Positions 45,127 through 53,760 of a stretch of 64,000 bases of DNA are shown one piece after another. The notes beneath the pieces were generated by a model, which made no database searches, was not told the DNA's origin, and saw only the letters and a list, made by a program, of their open reading frames with translations. The position numbers and the translations under genes are program-made. Source of the stretch: Hoeflea algicola (lineage in GTDB: Bacteria; Pseudomonadota; Alphaproteobacteria; Rhizobiales; Rhizobiaceae); assembly GCF_026619415.1 (NCBI RefSeq), contig NZ_JAOVZR010000001.1, forward strand, positions 2,774,501 through 2,838,500, written 5' to 3'. The first letter of the stretch is position 1. Each line of letters opens with the position of its first letter.

Positions 45127-45630
45127 TCAGCTACCACCCAATTCCGGATTCGGGTGATAGCCGGGGCCGATAACGAGCGGCTTGTCGGGCACCACCGTGT
45201 CGTCGAGCTGGCTGACAAAATCCTTCTCGCCCGCCCACAACAACTTGGTTCGGGTGCGGTTATAGAGCCCGATCGAGACATGATAGGGCTTGCCTGCCAT
45301 GACACCACGAATGCTCGGCGAACGAACCCCGTAGCGGACGCTGCGCGCATGCAACCGCGTTTCGACACTCATCGGCGGTCCGCCGTCGGGATCCTCGAAT
45401 TCGGCGATCAGCCAGGATCCGATCGGCAGCGGCTTCATCACGTAGGCGGTGAAGCCGTAAAACACATCGGCAACCCTATAATTGTAGACAAACCCGCCGC
45501 CGGCGATCTTGAGGTAAGGTTTTTCCGCCGGATCGTCGCGCGTGGCCCAGCCATAAGCAAACAGCACACCGGCGATGGCGATCAAGCCGATGACGACTTT
45601 TTCAAACGTCCTGTCTTCGCGCACGGCCAT
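45127..45630 (-). CDS. Conserved hypothetical protein with N-terminal membrane anchor
   Basis: 167-residue protein I cannot name. One hydrophobic segment near the N-terminus (VVIGLIAIAGVLFAYGWAT) acts as anchor or uncleaved signal; the rest (YLKIAGGGFVYNYRVADVFYGFTAYV, GSWLIAEFEDPDGG, YHVSIGLYNRTRTKLLW) looks like a beta-rich periplasmic domain. ATG 45630 is chosen over an upstream frame at 45666. Stands alone between the CoxE-like gene and the acetyltransferase. Confidence 0.7.
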   Translation of the reverse strand: MAVREDRTFEKVVIGLIAIAGVLFAYGWATRDDPAEKPYLKIAGGGFVYNYRVADVFYGFTAYVMKPLPIGSWLIAEFEDPDGGPPMSVETRLHARSVRYGVRSPSIRGVMAGKPYHVSIGLYNRTRTKLLWAGEKDFVSQLDDTVVPDKPLVIGPGYHPNPELGGS

Positions 45631-45800
45631 GTCCGTCGCTCCCGACGCAATCCACCGTAAAAGCACCCCATCAACGGGTCATCATTGAAGAAACACCTTG
45701 CCCGCAGTTTCTCATATCTGCAGGCATCAGGCCAGACGGGGGAAAGAACTCGAAAACGGCCATGGCCGGCTTCCCCTGATGCAGCCATGACGGCTCATCG

Positions 45801-46265
45801 TTACCGGCTGTATTTGACAAACGGGGTCAGCGTGGCGATGCGGTCATAGAGCTTGCGCGCCTGCGCGTTGAATTCCTGGGTCATCCAGTAGACATTGGGG
45901 CACCCGTCCGCATCTGCCTGGGCATAGACAGCCTCGATCAGCGCACGTCCGACACCCGTACCGCGCACGTCCGGCGCAGCAAACAGATCCTGCAGGTAAC
46001 AAACCTGTTCGATACGCCAGCAATGACGGTGATAGAAATAATGCACCAGACCTACCTGCTTTCCATCGAGCAGCGCCAACAATCCGCGGGGTTCGTAAAA
46101 CGAAGCGTCCCCCGCCGCATGATCCGAAACAAGCCGTGAGAATGTGGTCTGGTAGACCTCGTCGGGCACGCTTGATTCGTAAAACTCGAGATAAGCCTTC
46201 CACAGGGCGCGCCATGCCACGGCATCGTCAGCGGCAATCGGTCGAATTTCCAGCTTCGCTGCCAT
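45801..46265 (-). CDS. GNAT-family N-acetyltransferase
   Basis: 154-residue GNAT enzyme. The acetyl-CoA-binding segment VRGTGVGRALIEAVYAQA is conserved, and YLQDLFAAPDVRG precedes it; the C-terminal YWMTQEFNAQARKLYDRIA fits the family. Acceptor unknown. ATG 46265 has GGGGGAG ahead. It begins four bases after the metA stop, so it is cotranscribed with metA under the SAM-II riboswitch. Confidence 0.88.
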   Translation of the reverse strand: MAAKLEIRPIAADDAVAWRALWKAYLEFYESSVPDEVYQTTFSRLVSDHAAGDASFYEPRGLLALLDGKQVGLVHYFYHRHCWRIEQVCYLQDLFAAPDVRGTGVGRALIEAVYAQADADGCPNVYWMTQEFNAQARKLYDRIATLTPFVKYSR

Positions 46266-46269
46266 CAAT

Positions 46270-47208
46270 TCACTCCCCCGCCTGCGCCAACGAACGATCT
46301 TCACCGATGTCTTCAATATTGAAAGGCGTGGTCTGGTAAACCTGATTGATCCAGTTGCCAAACAGCAGGAACGCATGGCTGCGCCAGCGGTTCTGCGGCT
46401 TTTTTCCAGGATCATTATCCGGAAAATAGTTGTGCGGCAACGCCACCGGCGTTCCCGCCTTGGTGTCGCGGAAATATTCTTCCGCCAGCGTGCCGGAATC
46501 ATACTCGATGTGATTGAAGATATAGAGCCGATTGGCGAACGCCTCGTGCAACAGGCAAAGTCCGGTCTGGTCGCTTTCCATCAGCACTTCGAAGTCCGGC
46601 GTCAAATCCTCGCGCCGCACCTCGGTCCAGCGCGACACGGACACCTGGAAATCATCGGAAAATCCCATCAGATAGGGCGAGGCCGGGTTGAGATTGCGGT
46701 GCCGATAGATGCCGAATGCTTTTTGCTCAAGCGCCCGCTTGGGCACCCGGTGGAAATGCCAGGCAGCAGCCATCGCCCCCCAGCAGACGAAGAAACTTGA
46801 ATGCACATGGGTCGTCGTCCAGTCGAGGATTTCCTTGAGTTCTTCCCAATAGGTCACATCGTCGAACGGCAATGTCTCGATCGGCGCACCGGTGATGATG
46901 AAGCCATCAAACTTGCGGTGCTTCACTTCCTCCCAAGTATGGTAGAAATTGATCAGATGATCTTCCGAGGTGTTCTTTGCGGCATGCGAGCCAATTCGCA
47001 CCAGGGTCAGTTCGACCTGCAGCGGCGAGGCCCCGACCAGCCGGGCGATCTGCGTTTCGGTGGCGATCTTGTTGGGCATCAGGTTCAGCAGCCCGATATG
47101 CAGCGGGCGAATATCCTGCCTGACGGCAATCGATTCATCCAGAATTTGCACGCCTTCCTTGACCAGCACCTTGCGGGCGGGAAGACCATCGGGAATACGG
47201 ATCGGCAT
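46270..47208 (-). CDS. metA: Homoserine O-acyltransferase MetA (probably acetyl-CoA-specific)
   Basis: 312-residue enzyme that activates homoserine for methionine synthesis. Catalytic Cys142 in [15 protein letters not shown], partner His/Glu in [11 protein letters not shown]. Residue 111 is Glu ([10 protein letters not shown]), which in characterised MetA proteins favours acetyl-CoA over succinyl-CoA. GGAGGT lies nine bases before the ATG. Preceded by a promoter, a SAM-II riboswitch and a terminator hairpin, so SAM excess should shut it down; the GNAT gene follows at four bases. Confidence 0.95.
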   Translation of the reverse strand: MPIRIPDGLPARKVLVKEGVQILDESIAVRQDIRPLHIGLLNLMPNKIATETQIARLVGASPLQVELTLVRIGSHAAKNTSEDHLINFYHTWEEVKHRKFDGFIITGAPIETLPFDDVTYWEELKEILDWTTTHVHSSFFVCWGAMAAAWHFHRVPKRALEQKAFGIYRHRNLNPASPYLMGFSDDFQVSVSRWTEVRREDLTPDFEVLMESDQTGLCLLHEAFANRLYIFNHIEYDSGTLAEEYFRDTKAGTPVALPHNYFPDNDPGKKPQNRWRSHAFLLFGNWINQVYQTTPFNIEDIGEDRSLAQAGE

Positions 47209-47224
47209 GACGCACTGACCTCCA

Positions 47225-47258
47225 ACAAAAAACCGGCCTGCGGGAATACGCTGCCGGT
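47225..47258 (-). terminator. Terminator in the metA leader
   Basis: On the minus strand ACCGGC-A-GCG pairs with CGC-AG-GCCGGT around TATTCC, followed by a U-run (complement of 47227-47231). It sits between the SAM-II aptamer and the metA ribosome site, so it may be the transcriptional expression platform. Confidence 0.65.
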
Positions 47259-47280
47259 CCGGAGGGAGGTGGTCCCGTCG

Positions 47281-47336
47281 GCCATTTAGCGAGTTGTTTT
47301 ACGTGGCTGCAAGCCGGCCGGCCAAATCACCACGAC
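47281..47336 (-). promoter_or_regulatory. SAM-II riboswitch
   Basis: Minus-strand sequence fits the SAM-II consensus: P1 strands CGTGG and CCACG, conserved GTGATTTG, CCGGCTTGCAGCCACG, and the pseudoknot tail CTCGCTAAA. It begins at the predicted transcription start of metA. SAM-II binds S-adenosylmethionine and is largely restricted to alphaproteobacteria, which agrees with the organism call. Confidence 0.92.
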
Positions 47337-47340
47337 GTAA

Positions 47341-47369
47341 AAATTAGCGGCTTGCCCGGGGCGGGTCAA
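47341..47369 (-). promoter_or_regulatory. metA promoter
   Basis: On the minus strand TTGACC (47369-47364), 17 bases, TAATTT (47346-47341). The start site falls at about 47334, the first bases of the SAM-II aptamer. Confidence 0.7.
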
Positions 47370-47403
47370 GAAAAAGCGGCAGCCGACGATCCGCCACTGC
47401 CTG

Positions 47404-48549
47404 TCACCCGGCCATGCGCACCAGATTACGGCCGTCATTCTTGGCCTGGTACACAGCGGCATCGGCATTGGCCATCGCCGCGCGCAGATCGTCTGCCGGC
47501 GCCAGTTCACACCAACCAAAACTAGCCGTCAGCGTCAACTGGCCAGTCTCTACACCCAGTTGCATCTGCTCGATCGCCACTCGCAACCGCGTGGCGACCA
47601 ACTGAGTCATTTCGGCGGTTGCCCCCGTCAGCAAGACGCAAAACTCCTCGCCGCCGAGCCGCGTGCAGATCGCTGTATCAGGAGCCTCCTCGACCAACAG
47701 CTTGGCGAAAGCCATGAGCGTCCGGTCACCCACTTCGTGCCCGTAATTATCATTGATGCGCTTGAAGTGATCGATATCGCAGACAATCAGGCCGGTTGGC
47801 AGTGGCTCTGAAACCGATCGGAGCGTTTGCGCCGCTGTTTCAAAAGCCCGCCGGTTGAGAAGCCCGGTCAGCGGGTCGGTGCCTGCCAGCCGCGTCAGTC
47901 GCTCGACTTCGATTACGCCGAACCGGACAAACAACCCGATCCCGAGCGCGATACCGAACAGCGCATTGGCGGTTCGCATGGTAATGGCAAAATGCGAGGC
48001 TCCAAACGTTGCCATATTCAACTTTTCCGCCCCGGGCATAAGCAATTGGCCGACGAGCAGACTGATAACAGCCGCCTGGCACAGAAAGATCACGGCGATG
48101 ACCCTGTCGATGTGGTGGGCCGCACTGCGCCAGGCAATAACCCCGCACATGATGTCAACAACCACCATGAACCCGTAAACCCCCGCAATCCTTAGCCCCA
48201 ACACAGCCGGATCGGATTTGGATGCCGCAAAAAAGCCGACGGCGACCACGCATGGCAGCAGGAATAACAGCAACGGAAACGGGCGCTTGTGCAGCCGCGA
48301 CATCCCCTTCAGCAACAAGACATAGCTGCCAAATGCCGTCAGCATCGTCACCAGCACGCTGGCCCGCCTCAAGTCTCCATCAATCAGCAGGATCTGCGTA
48401 TATCCCACGGTGGCGCAAAAAAACGCCCCGGAGAAGTGCAAGGCAGCTGTGCGTTTGCGGTCATGCAGGAACAACAACAGAAATGCCGCTGCCATGGAAA
48501 TAAATATTCCAGGTCCAAGCCATTGATATGACACGTCGGCATATGGCAA
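47404..48549 (-). CDS. Membrane diguanylate cyclase (GGDEF)
   Basis: 381-residue protein with about six N-terminal membrane helices (to residue 210) and a C-terminal GGDEF domain: LAGTDPLTGLLNRRAFE, VCDIDHFKRINDNYGHEVGD, active site RLGGEEF and LTASFGWCEL. It should make cyclic di-GMP from GTP. The RxxD inhibitory site five residues before GGEEF is absent, so product inhibition at that site is not expected. No EAL domain. The sensor module is unassigned. Confidence 0.9.
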   Translation of the reverse strand: MPYADVSYQWLGPGIFISMAAAFLLLFLHDRKRTAALHFSGAFFCATVGYTQILLIDGDLRRASVLVTMLTAFGSYVLLLKGMSRLHKRPFPLLLFLLPCVVAVGFFAASKSDPAVLGLRIAGVYGFMVVVDIMCGVIAWRSAAHHIDRVIAVIFLCQAAVISLLVGQLLMPGAEKLNMATFGASHFAITMRTANALFGIALGIGLFVRFGVIEVERLTRLAGTDPLTGLLNRRAFETAAQTLRSVSEPLPTGLIVCDIDHFKRINDNYGHEVGDRTLMAFAKLLVEEAPDTAICTRLGGEEFCVLLTGATAEMTQLVATRLRVAIEQMQLGVETGQLTLTASFGWCELAPADDLRAAMANADAAVYQAKNDGRNLVRMAG

Positions 48550-48640
48550 CAGGCTGACCTTTCGCTATTTCGCTTCCCGAACAGGATGGCAGCAAAAAGT
48601 CGCTATTTGATTACCTGCACCAAGAAAATTGGCCGGAAGC

Positions 48641-49483
48641 CTAATTTCCTCGCTGGCGCGCCAGAAATGCCAACCGCTCGAACAGGTGCACATCCTGCTC
48701 GTTCTTGAGTAGCGCGCCGTGCAGTTTCGGCAGTGCATTTCTGGCGTCGCCTCGCAGCGTCTCGGGTGTCACGTCATCGGCGACCAGCAATCGGATCCAA
48801 TCCAGCGCCTCGGATGTGGAGGGTTTCTTCTTCAGCCCGCCGGTTTCGCGGATCGCATAAAACTGGGTCAACGCCTCGCGCACCAGCGTCTGCTTGATGC
48901 CGGGATAGTGCACATCGACGATGCGCTGCAGCGTTTCCATTTCCGGAAACCGGATATAATGGAAAAAGCAACGTCGCAAAAACGCGTCGGGAAGCTCTTT
49001 TTCGTTGTTGGAAGTAATGATCACGATCGGCCGCTGCCGGGCGCGAATCGTCTCGCCGGTCTCGTAGACAAAGAACTCCATCCGATCGAGTTCCTGCAGC
49101 AGATCGTTCGGGAATTCGATATCGGCCTTATCGATCTCGTCAATCAGCAACACCGTCTTCTTGTCGGCCGCAAACGCATCCCACAATTTGCCGCGGCGGA
49201 TGTAGTTGGCGACATCGTTGACTCGTTCGTCTCCGAGTTGGCTATCCCGCAAACGGCTGACCGCGTCATACTCGTAAAGCCCCTGCTGCGCCTTGGTGGT
49301 CGATTTTATCGACCATTCGATCAGGTCGAGCCCGAGCGATTGCGCCACCTGGTGGGCCAATTCGGTCTTGCCGGTTCCTGGCTCGCCCTTGACCAGAAGC
49401 GGTCGTTCCAGCCGGATCGCCGCATTGACCGCGATGGTAAGGTCCTTTTCGGCAACATAGGCCGCTGTGCCTTCAAACTTCAT
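48641..49483 (-). CDS. MoxR-family AAA+ ATPase (CoxD-like)
   Basis: 280-residue AAA+ ATPase. Walker A GEPGTGKT (33-40), Walker B VLLIDEIDKAD, sensor ITSNNEKELPDAFLRRCFFHYI and the C-terminal helical lid. MoxR proteins act as chaperones with a VWA partner. ATG 49483 with AGGAGAG ahead is preferred over one at 49522. The likely partner, the CoxE-type VWA protein, is not adjacent but 3.6 kb away on the same strand. Confidence 0.9.
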   Translation of the reverse strand: MKFEGTAAYVAEKDLTIAVNAAIRLERPLLVKGEPGTGKTELAHQVAQSLGLDLIEWSIKSTTKAQQGLYEYDAVSRLRDSQLGDERVNDVANYIRRGKLWDAFAADKKTVLLIDEIDKADIEFPNDLLQELDRMEFFVYETGETIRARQRPIVIITSNNEKELPDAFLRRCFFHYIRFPEMETLQRIVDVHYPGIKQTLVREALTQFYAIRETGGLKKKPSTSEALDWIRLLVADDVTPETLRGDARNALPKLHGALLKNEQDVHLFERLAFLARQRGN

Positions 49484-49652
49484 AAGCTCTCCTGCGCCGC
49501 CCCAATTGCGGCCTCGTTTCATGCCACGTTCAACACCATAACCGGCGCTGCGCGCAACCCGCTAGCATAACTTGCGCCAGATCAATGCGGATCGATCACG
49601 GTCGGCACACGATAGACCTGACCCGGAAAAAGCCAATCGACTGGAGACCAAT

Positions 49653-50027
49653 ATGACGCTCTACCACATTCACCTGACCATGGCCCGCAACAAGGATTTT
49701 CCCGAAGGCAACCAGCATCGCGGCTACGACATTCATGCCCCGCTCGACGCAGATGGCCATCTTGACCAGGCGGCCTGGGAGAAATCGCCGTCATCAGCCA
49801 CCGTCACCCGCTTCTGGGACGGCGAACGGTCCGAACTCGGCTATCTTGTTCACCACCCCAAAGGTGGCTGGATTATCGACTATGAACCCGACAGAGATGA
49901 CGACGATGAAACCGGTTTCCGGTTCTCCAACCACGTCTTCAAACCGGGCGAGTATGTGTCGATCCGCGATCACGGTGAAGATGAGCTGCACACATTCGTG
50001 GTTGCGTCGGTGGAAGAGGCAAAATAG
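49653..50027 (+). CDS. Conserved hypothetical protein
   Basis: 124-residue soluble protein with no family I can name. It is rich in aromatic and acidic residues (MTLYHIHLTMARNKDFPEGN, YDIHAPLDADGHLD, GGWIIDYEPDRDDDDE). No signal peptide or membrane segment. ATG 49653 follows GGAGACC at about six bases; the frame is open from 49572 but that part is not protein-like. Its stop faces the end of the ABC-F gene (12 bases between). Confidence 0.7.
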   Translation: MTLYHIHLTMARNKDFPEGNQHRGYDIHAPLDADGHLDQAAWEKSPSSATVTRFWDGERSELGYLVHHPKGGWIIDYEPDRDDDDETGFRFSNHVFKPGEYVSIRDHGEDELHTFVVASVEEAK

Positions 50028-50039
50028 GCCGCCCGCTTT

Positions 50040-51866
50040 TCAACCCTCGATTTCCTCGCGCAGCATTTCGAGTTCCATCCATTCGCCTTCCAGCGCCTCG
50101 ATCTCGGCTTTCAGCGCCAGGTGCGCCTTGGCGCGGGCGGAAAACCCGTCGGGGTCCTTGGCAAATAGCGCCGGATCGGCCATTTCGGCCTCGATTTTCG
50201 CAAGTTTTTCTTGCCCGGCGGCGATCTTGCCGGGCAATGATTCAAGCGCAAATTTCTGCTTGTAGGACAGCTTGCGCGCATTTTCGCGCGCAGGCGCAGC
50301 GGGCTTTGAACCAGCGGACGTGCGGCCCGCCTCCTGAGCCTGTTTTGCCTTTTTCTCGCGCGCTTCCTCGCCGCGCTGGGCCAGCATGTCGGTGTAACCA
50401 CCGGCATAGGCGATCCAGCGTCCGTCCGGATTGGCCTGGTCGGCCGGCGCCAGCGTCGATGTCACAGTACGGTCGAGAAAATCACGGTCATGGCTGACCA
50501 GGATCACGGTGCCGGGATAGGATGAAACCACCTCCTGCAACAGGTCCAGCGTTTCCATGTCGAGGTCGTTGGTCGGCTCGTCAAGGATCAGCAGGTTTGA
50601 TGGGCGCGCCAGAATTCGCGCCAGCACCAGCCGGGCCTTTTCGCCGCCCGACAGATTGCGGATCGGTGTGCGCGCCTGCTCCGGCTGGAACAGGAAATCC
50701 TTCATGTAACCCGTAACATGCTTGGCTTCGCCGTTGACCAGAAGATTGTCACCGCGCCCATCGGTGAGATAATGCGCCAGCGTCTCTTCCGGATTGAGTA
50801 CTTCGCGGCGCTGGTCGAGCACGGCGATATCGAGCTTTGAGCCGTGTCGCACAAAACCGGTATCGGTCTTGAGTTCCCCGATCAGCATCTTCAGCAAGGT
50901 TGTTTTGCCGGCGCCGTTCGGACCAACAATACCGATGCAGTCGCCGCGATTGATCCGCATCGAGACATCGCGCACCACCGGCGCTCCGCCATAACTCTTG
51001 GATATATTTTCCGCCTCGATTACCAGCTTGCCCGAATCGCGACCCTCGGCAACCTGTGCGTTGATCCGCCCTTGCGGGCCCTTGTGGCCACGATGCTCGG
51101 CACGCATGGTCTTGAGGTCAGACAGCCGCCGCATGTTGCGCTTGCGTCGCGCGGTCACGCCATAGCGCAACCAGTGTTCTTCACGCTCGATTTGACGTCC
51201 CAACTTGTGCTGCTCGAGCTCTTCGTTTTCGAGCACGGAATCGCGCCAGGCTTCAAAATGTTCAAACCCGCGGTCAAGTCTCAGCGACCGTCCCCGGTCG
51301 AGCCAGACCGTTGCCCGGCTGACGCGCTCGAGAAACCGCCGGTCATGCGAAATCACCAGCATTGCGCTGCGGCTGCGCAACAATTCCTCTTCCAGCCATT
51401 CGATCGTCGGCAGGTCGAGATGGTTGGTCGGCTCATCGAGAAGCAGGATATCAGGCTCCGGCGCCAGCACCCGTGCCAGCGCCGCCCGTCGCGCCTCGCC
51501 GCCCGACAATGTCTGCGGATCGGCGTCGCCATCAAGACCCAGGTGTTCGAGCAGGTAGTTGACCCGGTGCACATCGTCATTTGGTCCCAGCCCTGCTTCC
51601 GCATAGGCCTGAACCGTCGCGAAACCTTCGAAATCCGGCGCCTGCGGCAGATAGCGGATGGTTGCCGACGGATGCCGGAAGATCTCGCCCGATTGCGGCT
51701 CAACCTGCCCCGCGGCAATCTTGAGCAGCGTCGACTTGCCCGAGCCGTTACGCCCGACAAGGCAGATCCGCTCGCCCGGCTCGACCTGCAGCTGGACACC
51801 ATCAAGCAGCGGGTCGCCGCCGAACGACAGGCAAATATCATCAAGTTTGAGAATTGGCGGTGCCAT
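50040..51866 (-). CDS. ABC-F family ATP-binding protein (Uup-like)
   Basis: 608-residue soluble protein with two ABC domains, no membrane part. First Walker A GRNGSGKST and signature LSGGEARRAALARVL; second GPNGAGKTT and LSGGEKARLVLARIL; the linker (about residues 215-285) is basic and helical, and the C-terminus is a coiled coil (LEALEGEWMELEMLREEIEG). Uup-type ABC-F proteins act on ribosomes or branched DNA. ATG 51866 has GGAG seven bases upstream. Starts two bases after thiN ends. Confidence 0.9.
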   Translation of the reverse strand: MAPPILKLDDICLSFGGDPLLDGVQLQVEPGERICLVGRNGSGKSTLLKIAAGQVEPQSGEIFRHPSATIRYLPQAPDFEGFATVQAYAEAGLGPNDDVHRVNYLLEHLGLDGDADPQTLSGGEARRAALARVLAPEPDILLLDEPTNHLDLPTIEWLEEELLRSRSAMLVISHDRRFLERVSRATVWLDRGRSLRLDRGFEHFEAWRDSVLENEELEQHKLGRQIEREEHWLRYGVTARRKRNMRRLSDLKTMRAEHRGHKGPQGRINAQVAEGRDSGKLVIEAENISKSYGGAPVVRDVSMRINRGDCIGIVGPNGAGKTTLLKMLIGELKTDTGFVRHGSKLDIAVLDQRREVLNPEETLAHYLTDGRGDNLLVNGEAKHVTGYMKDFLFQPEQARTPIRNLSGGEKARLVLARILARPSNLLILDEPTNDLDMETLDLLQEVVSSYPGTVILVSHDRDFLDRTVTSTLAPADQANPDGRWIAYAGGYTDMLAQRGEEAREKKAKQAQEAGRTSAGSKPAAPARENARKLSYKQKFALESLPGKIAAGQEKLAKIEAEMADPALFAKDPDGFSARAKAHLALKAEIEALEGEWMELEMLREEIEG

Positions 51867-51868
51867 GC

Positions 51869-52522
51869 TCAAGCTCCGGTTAAATCATGAGGACGGGCGA
51901 GCAAAAGCGCGCGCCCGGATTCGAGGCTGACGGTAACCGCGCCCATAGCGACATTGGATATGGTGCGCGATGCGGCAAATGGAATGTCAGCCTTTTCCAG
52001 CGGGTATTTCACACCCGATAGGCTCAGACCAGTTAGTGCGCCGAGCGCAATCACCGAAAACAGCGATCCGACGGGCAAATCCAGCACGCGCTCTTCCAGG
52101 CGCAGAGGAACAGCCTCTTCTGTGCCCGATGTCAGCACCACGTCATATCCGCGTTCGCCAAGAGCGACAGCCTGGAAAAGATGCGCAAGCGCGTGATCGC
52201 TGCGTTCGCCAGCCAGTGCCCCGACCATAACCAGCCGCTGCGCACCGCGCTCGATTGCCTGTTCAACCGCGATCTCGCCATCGGTCAGGTCCTTGGCCGC
52301 AGCGAACGGCAGCCGCGGCACATCGCCATGGCGCGCCAGCAACGCGTCATCGGCAGAATCGAAATCACCAACCCACAGTTCCGGCGTCAGCCCCAGCGCC
52401 CGGGCATGGATCATCCCGCCATCGGCGGCGATCGCCCGCGCGCCTCGGACCAGGTCAAGAACCCGGTCGTCAATCTCGAGCGCACCGCCCAGCAGGATCG
52501 CAAATGTCAAATCAGCTCTCAT
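51869..52522 (-). CDS. thiN: Thiamine pyrophosphokinase
   Basis: 217-residue enzyme that transfers pyrophosphate from ATP to thiamine, giving thiamine diphosphate. Motifs: ADGGMIHARALGL, ELWVGDFDSAD, the charged FAAAKDLTDGEIAVEQAIERG and GALAGERSDHALAHLF. Divergent from the TPP-controlled thiBPQ importer, whose product it would phosphorylate: uptake and activation side by side. Precedes the ABC-F gene with two bases between. Confidence 0.92.
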   Translation of the reverse strand: MRADLTFAILLGGALEIDDRVLDLVRGARAIAADGGMIHARALGLTPELWVGDFDSADDALLARHGDVPRLPFAAAKDLTDGEIAVEQAIERGAQRLVMVGALAGERSDHALAHLFQAVALGERGYDVVLTSGTEEAVPLRLEERVLDLPVGSLFSVIALGALTGLSLSGVKYPLEKADIPFAASRTISNVAMGAVTVSLESGRALLLARPHDLTGA

Positions 52523-52553
52523 CGCGGACAGCCAATAGCAGCTTTGCGCCCAC

Positions 52554-52582
52554 TTGCCAGCGTCAGGAAGAAATTCTATGTC
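52554..52582 (+). promoter_or_regulatory. thiBPQ promoter
   Basis: TTGCCA (52554-52559), 17 bases, TATGTC (52577-52582). The predicted start, about 52589, is the first base of the TPP riboswitch region. Confidence 0.55.
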
Positions 52583-52587
52583 TTGTC

Positions 52588-52690
52588 TCGCTCTAACGGG
52601 GTGCCCGGCGTCAAAACCGTGCTGAGAGGCCTGACAGCCAACCCGAAGAACCTGATCCGGTTTGTACCGGCGGAGGGATTAGACGTGCTC
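52588..52690 (+). promoter_or_regulatory. TPP riboswitch (THI element)
   Basis: All conserved blocks are present in order: ACGGGGTGC, GCTGAGAG, ACCCGAAGAACCTGATCCGG, and GTACCGGCGGAGGGA. Outer strands TCTAA/TTAGA close P1. It binds thiamine diphosphate and should repress thiBPQ when the vitamin is plentiful. Confidence 0.97.
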
Positions 52691-52692
52691 CA

Positions 52693-52729
52693 CGCGCCTA
52701 TTCCTGTTTTTTGAACAAAAGGAGGCGCG
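52693..52729 (+). promoter_or_regulatory. Ribosome-site sequestering hairpin of the TPP riboswitch
   Basis: CGCGCCT (52693-52699) pairs perfectly with AGGCGCG (52723-52729), and the second strand contains part of the thiB ribosome site GGAGG (52721-52725). The interior adds CCT/AGG and TGTT/AACA pairs. This is a translational OFF element, with no U-run terminator. Confidence 0.7.
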
Positions 52730-52733
52730 ATCA

Positions 52734-53744
52734 ATGCGCAAATCATGGTTTCTCGCGGCTGCCCTTGCGACGGCTCTCCCCCTTGCTGCCAATCCCGCGG
52801 CCGGCGCAGACAAATCGCTGACTGTCTACACCTATGAAAGCTTCATCGCCGAATGGGGTCCCGGTCCCAAGATCGAGGCGGCGTTCGAGGCCGAATGCGG
52901 CTGCGATCTCAAATGGGTTGGCGTGGCCGATGGCGTGGCGCTGCTCAACCGGCTCAAGCTCGAGGGCGCCAAGGCCGAAGCCGGCATTGTGCTCGGCCTC
53001 GACACCAACCTTATCACTGACGCCAAGGCGACCGGCCTGTTCGAAGTCCATGGCCTCGACACCGCGGCCATTTCGGTCCCCCGCGACTTCAGCGATGACA
53101 CCTTCATCCCCTATGATTATGGCCATTTCGCCGTGGTTTACGACAGCGAGGCAATCGAAACGCCGCCGACCAGCCTCAAGCAACTGGTTGAAGGTGATCC
53201 CGCGCAGAAAATCGTCATCCAGGACCCCCGCACCTCGACACCGGGGCTCGGGCTGCTGCTCTGGGTCAAGTCGGTCTATGGCAATGATGCCGCTGCGGCC
53301 TGGCAGAAGCTGAGCAAGCGCGTGCTCACCGTCACCCCGGGTTGGTCCGAAGCTTATGGTCTGTTCACCTCGGGCGAGGCGCCGATGGTGCTGTCCTATA
53401 CCACTTCGCCAGCCTACCATATGGTAGTAGAAAAGACCGGCCGCTATCAGGCTGCCGAATTCTCCGAAGGTCATTATCTGCAGATCGAAGTGGCAGGAAT
53501 GCTAGCCAACGCCCCCGACAAGGATCTGGCGCGCGAGTTCCTTGCCTTCATGATGACGCCGGGCTTTCAGAACGAGATCCCCACCAACAACTGGATGATG
53601 CCGGCCGCGGCGATCGACGTGGCATTGCCGGAAGCCTTCAGCAAGTTGGTGTCGCCTGCCAAGTCCTTCCTCTATGCGCCCGACGAGGTCGCCGCCAACC
53701 GTGCCGCCTGGATTGACGAGTGGCTTGCCGCCATGAGTCGCTGA
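52734..53744 (+). CDS. thiB: Thiamine ABC transporter substrate-binding protein
   Basis: 336-residue periplasmic thiamine/TPP receptor. Signal peptide [24 protein letters not shown], then [20 protein letters not shown], the ThiB start. [31 protein letters not shown] and [11 protein letters not shown] match the family. AAAGGAGG is seven bases from the ATG and is controlled by the riboswitch hairpin. First gene of thiBPQ. Confidence 0.95.
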   Translation: MRKSWFLAAALATALPLAANPAAGADKSLTVYTYESFIAEWGPGPKIEAAFEAECGCDLKWVGVADGVALLNRLKLEGAKAEAGIVLGLDTNLITDAKATGLFEVHGLDTAAISVPRDFSDDTFIPYDYGHFAVVYDSEAIETPPTSLKQLVEGDPAQKIVIQDPRTSTPGLGLLLWVKSVYGNDAAAAWQKLSKRVLTVTPGWSEAYGLFTSGEAPMVLSYTTSPAYHMVVEKTGRYQAAEFSEGHYLQIEVAGMLANAPDKDLAREFLAFMMTPGFQNEIPTNNWMMPAAAIDVALPEAFSKLVSPAKSFLYAPDEVAANRAAWIDEWLAAMSR

Positions 53745-53760
53745 GCAGGGTGCAGCTTTG

